Origin: Actinomycetota bacterium
GTDB taxonomy: Bacteria > Actinomycetota > Actinomycetes > Streptosporangiales > Streptosporangiaceae
Length of the DNA stretch: 8,699 bases
NCBI GenBank assembly: GCA_003168295.1
Contig: PMST01000172.1
Span: 18,158 to 26,856, forward strand
Direction of reading: 5' to 3'
Shown: positions 6,418-8,699 of the stretch, in pieces
Layout of the letters: each line of letters starts with the position of its first letter
How positions within the stretch are numbered: the first letter of the stretch is position 1
The notes under the pieces: model-generated
Seen by the model: only the letters and a program-made list of their open reading frames with translations
What the model was told of the DNA's origin: nothing
Database searches by the model: none
Made by a program: the position numbers and the translations under genes

Positions 6418-7035
6418 ATGGCTCACGACGACAAGACTCCCGCCTTCAGCGAGCGTGTGCGGGAGCAGCTGCTGGTTCAGCGCATCCTCGTGCTGGACGG
6501 GGTACTCGACGACGACAACGGGACGCTCCTTGCGGCGCAGCTGCTCAGGCTCGCCGCCGAGGATCCGGCCGCCGATGTCGCCTTGTGGATTCACTCACCT
6601 GGCGGTTCGGTGCCATCCATGCTCGCCATCCGCGACATCATGCGGCTCGTACCGTGCGATGTTTCCACCCTGGCGCTCGGGCTGGCCTGCAGCGCCGGGC
6701 AGTTCTTGCTCTCGGCCGGCACCAAGGGCAAGCGATTCGCGCTGCCGCACGCCCGAATCCTCATGCACCGCGGCTCAGCCGGCATCGGCGGCAGCGCGGT
6801 CGACATCGAAGTCCAGGCCGACGATCTGCGGCACACGGTGGACACCGTGCTCGGACTCATCGCGGAGGACACCGGCCAGCCCATCGAGCGCATCTTCGAC
6901 GATTCGCTGCATGACCACTGGTACACGGCCACCGAGGCCAGGGAGTTCGGTTTCGTGGACGAGATCGTCGGCTCGTTCAGCCAGGTCATGCCGACCAGAG
7001 AACACCGGATCGGATTGCAGGGGGAAAAAAGATGA
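6418..7035 (+). CDS. clpP: ClpP-family serine protease subunit, catalytically complete
   Basis: A 205-residue ClpP peptidase subunit, which forms heptameric rings that degrade substrates delivered by Clp ATPases in the cytoplasm. The triad is present: S92 in GLACSAGQFLL, H117 in LPHARILMHRG and D166 in LHDHWYTATEAREFG, aligned to E. coli S111/H136/D185 of the precursor. The oxyanion motif SPGGS (60-64) is canonical. Divergent features are ACSAG in place of the usual ASMG and an N-terminus (about 10-27) without the usual D-x-(Y/F)-S-x-L-L signature that forms the axial gate. The ATG at 6418, preceded by GGGGG, is preferred; the ATG at 6400 would add six residues. The stop overlaps the next gene by ATGA, so the two subunits are probably made together. 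Regulation is probably through the two upstream palindromes. By arrangement it resembles the Streptomyces clpP3-clpP4 operon, but I do not assign a paralogue number. Confidence 0.93.
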   Translation: MAHDDKTPAFSERVREQLLVQRILVLDGVLDDDNGTLLAAQLLRLAAEDPAADVALWIHSPGGSVPSMLAIRDIMRLVPCDVSTLALGLACSAGQFLLSAGTKGKRFALPHARILMHRGSAGIGGSAVDIEVQADDLRHTVDTVLGLIAEDTGQPIERIFDDSLHDHWYTATEAREFGFVDEIVGSFSQVMPTREHRIGLQGEKR

Positions 7036-7664
7036 GCAGCTACACCATCCCGAACGTCATCGCCCAGCATCCCCGCGGCGAGCGGATCATGGACGTGTAC
7101 TCGCACCTGCTGACCGAGCGCATCGTCTACCTTGGCACTCCGATCGATTCCGGCGTCGCCAACACGCTCATCGCTCAGCTGCTGCACCTCGAGGCGGACA
7201 GCGCCGAGCAGGAGATCAACCTGTACATCAACTGTGAGGGCGGCGACCTGCCCCCCATGCTCGCCGTATACGACACCATGCAGTTCATCCAGGCGTCGGT
7301 CGCGACCACCTGCGTGGGCCAGGCCATCGGCGTCGGCGCCGTCCTGCTCGCAGCCGGGAGCGCGGGGCGGCGGGCCGTGCTGCCGCACGCGCGGATCGTG
7401 CTGCATCAGCCGGCGGCACGCGGTCAGGGACCGATTCCGGATCTGATCCTGCAGGCGGACGAGCTGGTGCGGATGCGCGCCGATATCGAAGCGATCCTCT
7501 CCAGGCACACCGGCCAGTCGGTGCAGACGCTGCGAACCGACACCGACCGCGACCGGGTCCTTACGGCCCAGGCGGCGCTGGAATACGGGATCGTGGACCA
7601 CGTGCTCGGGCGGCGGTTTCCGGACGCCATCACGTCCGGCGCCCCAGCCGCCGCGGGAATCTAG
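7032..7664 (+). CDS. ClpP-like subunit lacking the catalytic serine (ClpR-like)
   Basis: A 210-residue ClpP-fold protein. The N-terminus carries the classic axial-loop signature (RIMDVYSHLLTERIVYLG, about 19-35). At the catalytic site CVGQAIGVGAVLLAAG stands where active ClpP has GQAASMGA, so the nucleophile is G100 (GGC at 7329-7331). The other triad residues remain: H125 in ARIVLHQP and D174 in TDRDRVL. The oxyanion motif is also altered, CEGG (68-71) instead of SPGG. The subunit should therefore be proteolytically inactive, like cyanobacterial or plastid ClpR, and act as a structural or gating partner of the ClpP encoded just upstream. The ATG overlaps the upstream stop, with GGGGGA as ribosome site. 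It ends four bases from the convergent regulator gene. A Ser-less subunit may also occur in related actinobacterial clpP pairs, which I cannot verify. Confidence 0.92.
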   Translation: MSSYTIPNVIAQHPRGERIMDVYSHLLTERIVYLGTPIDSGVANTLIAQLLHLEADSAEQEINLYINCEGGDLPPMLAVYDTMQFIQASVATTCVGQAIGVGAVLLAAGSAGRRAVLPHARIVLHQPAARGQGPIPDLILQADELVRMRADIEAILSRHTGQSVQTLRTDTDRDRVLTAQAALEYGIVDHVLGRRFPDAITSGAPAAAGI

Positions 7665-7668
7665 GGCA

Positions 7669-8079
7669 TCACGCCGCGCGGGCGAGCATGACCGGGCCGG
7701 ATTCATTGGTCACAGCGGTGCCGTACTGGCGCCGCAGATCGCCCGCGACCTGCTCCGTCAGCCCGGTCAGGGTGATTCCCAGCGCTCCGGCGAGAGCCGC
7801 GATCATCTCGCTCGACGGTTCCTTCCGCCCGCGCTCGATCTCGGACAGATACTGCGGCGATATCCCCGCCCGGCCGGCCGTTTCCGACAATGTTTCCTGC
7901 CGACGCTGGCGGAGGGCGTGGAGACGCTGGCCGAGCACCTCCCGCCAGAGCGGTTCGGGAGGCGGGGGCTGCGGAGGGCCGGACTCCTGGCGGCGGGGCT
8001 GCTGGGGGCGGGGCTGCTTCGGGCGCGGCTCCGGTTTGGGCTCTCGCCGCAATGGATAGACATTCGCGTGCTCGGCCAT
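7669..8079 (-). CDS. popR: PopR/ClgR-like XRE-family transcriptional regulator of clp genes
   Basis: A 136-residue regulator. The N-terminal 44 residues are rich in Pro, Arg and Gln and look disordered. An XRE-type helix-turn-helix follows (about 46-110), with WREVLGQRLHALRQRRQ, then LSETAGRAGISPQYLSEIER and GRKEPSSEMIAALAGALGI, close to the ClgR/PopR pattern as I remember it. The C-terminus is MLARAA; in S. lividans PopR, terminal alanines are reported to be needed for ClpP1/P2-dependent degradation. Its position, convergent with the clpP pair at a four-base gap, and the PopR-like palindromes upstream of clpP make it the likely activator of that operon. No ribosome site precedes the ATG at 8079, so a leaderless transcript is possible. 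The symbol is inferred from motif, context and operator; ClgR itself is the main alternative. Confidence 0.8.
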   Translation of the reverse strand: MAEHANVYPLRREPKPEPRPKQPRPQQPRRQESGPPQPPPPEPLWREVLGQRLHALRQRRQETLSETAGRAGISPQYLSEIERGRKEPSSEMIAALAGALGITLTGLTEQVAGDLRRQYGTAVTNESGPVMLARAA

Positions 8080-8085
8080 ATTGCC

Positions 8086-8091
8086 AGCGTA
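8086..8091 (-). promoter_or_regulatory. Candidate -10 box of a leaderless popR promoter
   Basis: On the minus strand TACGCT (a TANNNT -10) stands six bases before the ATG at 8079. That spacing would start transcription at the A of the start codon, and it fits the absence of any ribosome binding site there. The -35 position holds AATCGC, which is not consensus. Confidence 0.3.
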
Positions 8092-8140
8092 CGAGTGGAC
8101 GGCCGCCTGCGATTTCCGATTTCGCTGCCGGCGGACTGGG

Positions 8141-8164
8141 CGGCCAATCCTTATCAGGTGGCCG
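8141..8164. repeat. Inverted repeat between HIT gene and popR
   Basis: CGGCCA (8141-8146) and TGGCCG (8159-8164) are perfect 6-bp arms around a 12-base loop. On the minus-strand transcript this could form a hairpin after the HIT gene, but there is no run of U, so it is at best a weak terminator or attenuator. The stop codon of the out-of-frame HIT tail falls in the loop. Confidence 0.25.
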
Positions 8165-8240
8165 GATCGCTATCCGCGGAGTTGAGGTAGGCACGCAGGT
8201 CACGGACCAGATCCGCAATTTGCGGTTCCAGACCTTGGCG
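8154..8240 (-). pseudogene. Out-of-frame C-terminal tail of the HIT gene
   Basis: The +1 frame relative to the HIT gene reads RQGLEPQIADLVRDLRAYL, then NSADSDPAT and a TGA at 8154-8156. IADLVRDLRAYL resembles the amphipathic last helix of HIT proteins. It has no start of its own and overlaps the end of the upstream frame, so I read it as the detached end of the same gene after a frameshift. A sequencing error at the joint (near 8233-8240) would be an alternative. Confidence 0.6.
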
Positions 8241-8574
8241 TCAGGTGGACGTGTAGGTGCGGGACTTGGTCCCCGATCACGGCCGCATATACGTGCTCGG
8301 CCCCGGCGACCTCGCGCAGCGCCCGGCTGGCGCGCGTGCACCACCAGCCCACGGCTCGCGCCTCGAGATCAGTAAGATCACCCAGGCCAGGCGCGTGCCG
8401 CCAGGGCTCGACGAAAAGGTGTCCGAGATAGATGGGACGGCCGGAGCTACCCGGAGCCAGGTGCGAGACGACGACCAGGTCATCCTCGCCGACTGGGCCG
8501 CCGGGCATCAGCGGTCCCCGTGTCTGGTGCTTATGGCAGACGAAGCACTCCGCCGAAGGATCCTCCACGACCAT
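8200..8574 (-). CDS. HIT-family nucleotide hydrolase/transferase, 3' end disrupted
   Basis: A 124-residue histidine-triad protein. C10 and C13 (CFVC) probably bind zinc. The family block YLGHLFVEPWRHAPGLGDLT (about 49-68) is followed by the triad VPHLHVHLTPR, with H106, H108 and H110. Family members hydrolyse dinucleoside polyphosphates or nucleotide phosphoramidates, H108 being the expected nucleophile. The C-terminus is abnormal: after HLTPR the frame gives only SGTANCGSGP and stops. The +1 frame continues with a convincing family tail, DLVRDLRAYLNSAD. From memory, intact relatives also have about 20-25 extra residues between these parts, so a non-triplet deletion may have broken the gene. 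It may be non-functional, or retain activity because the triad is intact. The start is not supported by a ribosome site. Confidence 0.8.
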   Translation of the reverse strand: MVVEDPSAECFVCHKHQTRGPLMPGGPVGEDDLVVVSHLAPGSSGRPIYLGHLFVEPWRHAPGLGDLTDLEARAVGWWCTRASRALREVAGAEHVYAAVIGDQVPHLHVHLTPRSGTANCGSGP

Positions 8575-8594
8575 GCATGAAATCGTGGCACAAA

Positions 8595-8606
8595 CTCGCT
8601 AGCGAG
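8595..8606. promoter_or_regulatory. Perfect 12-bp palindrome between HNH-type gene and HIT gene
   Basis: CTCGCTAGCGAG directly follows the stop of the HNH-type gene on the minus strand, 20 bases upstream of the HIT start. It could be an operator for a dimeric repressor controlling the HIT gene. Alternatively, extended by a G-U and an A-U pair and followed by TG, it could be a weak terminator stem. Neither reading is established. Confidence 0.3.
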
Positions 8607-8699
8607 CTATTGGGGATACACGGTCGGGGTGGTGGTGTGGGTGCGGCCGGCCGGGGTCCGCCATCGCAGCACACCCGGTTCACTTTGATCCAGCCACCA
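8607..8699 (-). CDS. C-terminal end of a DUF222/HNH endonuclease-type protein (5' part outside window)
   Basis: Thirty codons and a TAG stop run in from the right edge. The sequence contains EPGVLRWRTPAGRTHTTTP and ends in TVYPQ. This matches the usual ending of the large actinobacterial DUF222 (13E12-repeat) HNH nuclease family, where a tryptophan-containing W-x-TP-(S/A)-GR-x-(Y/H)-TT-x-P-x-x-YP strand follows the HNH domain. The HNH motif would lie outside the window, so activity cannot be judged. These proteins are often multicopy and sometimes associated with mobile DNA. The assignment rests on a short tail and on memory of the family. Confidence 0.6.
   Translation of the reverse strand, partial: WWLDQSEPGVLRWRTPAGRTHTTTPTVYPQ

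Noticed and set aside
6591..7706. A 371-codon minus-strand frame opposite both ClpP-type genes
   Set aside because: It is opposite two well-conserved proteins and shows no domain; its length is a by-product of high GC.
1..8699. CRISPR arrays, insertion sequences, prophage genes or att direct repeats
   Set aside because: I saw no regularly spaced repeats, transposase or integrase motifs, or duplicated tRNA end. Only the HNH-type tail at the right edge hints at possibly mobile DNA.

Overview
The window is very GC-rich and actinobacterial in character. It shows G/C-ending codons, many ATGA-type gene overlaps, an orn gene followed by tRNA-His, LuxR-type two-component genes, a PopR/ClgR-type regulator and a DUF222/HNH-type protein tail. 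A streptomycete or streptosporangial relative is plausible, but I cannot fix the genus. No stretch longer than about 300 bases lacks a gene, and I see no insertion sequence, CRISPR array or phage module.

Layout. (1) 1-589: the 3' end of oligoribonuclease (orn), then tRNA-His(GTG) with an encoded CCA. (2) 582-3624, minus strand: a three-gene two-component operon, transcribed right to left and joined by two 4-bp ATGA overlaps. It encodes an intact histidine kinase, a second kinase that has lost its phosphoacceptor His and its N-box Asn, and a NarL/LuxR response regulator whose stop codon lies inside the tRNA-His acceptor stem. (3) 3776-4009, plus: a 77-residue protein with two membrane segments and a His-rich loop, divergent from the kinase operon. 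(4) 4018-6199, minus: a probable secreted lipoprotein followed by a serine beta-lactamase-like hydrolase. (5) 6347-8079: a Clp proteolysis cassette with a double palindromic operator, an active ClpP, a ClpP paralogue whose catalytic Ser is Gly (ClpR-like), and a convergent regulator gene resembling popR. (6) 8154-8699, minus: a HIT-family gene whose 3' end is disrupted by a deletion or frameshift, and the last 30 codons of a DUF222/HNH-type protein.

How the parts work together. The Clp cassette is the most coherent system. The regulator ends in -LARAA, a plausible Clp degron, and the clpP promoter carries two abutting copies of a palindrome very close to the PopR site described in Streptomyces lividans. 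This suggests a feedback loop: when housekeeping Clp is saturated, the regulator accumulates and switches on an alternative active/inactive ClpP pair. The kinase, pseudokinase and regulator operon is a second system in which an apparently inactive subunit is kept in step with an active one.
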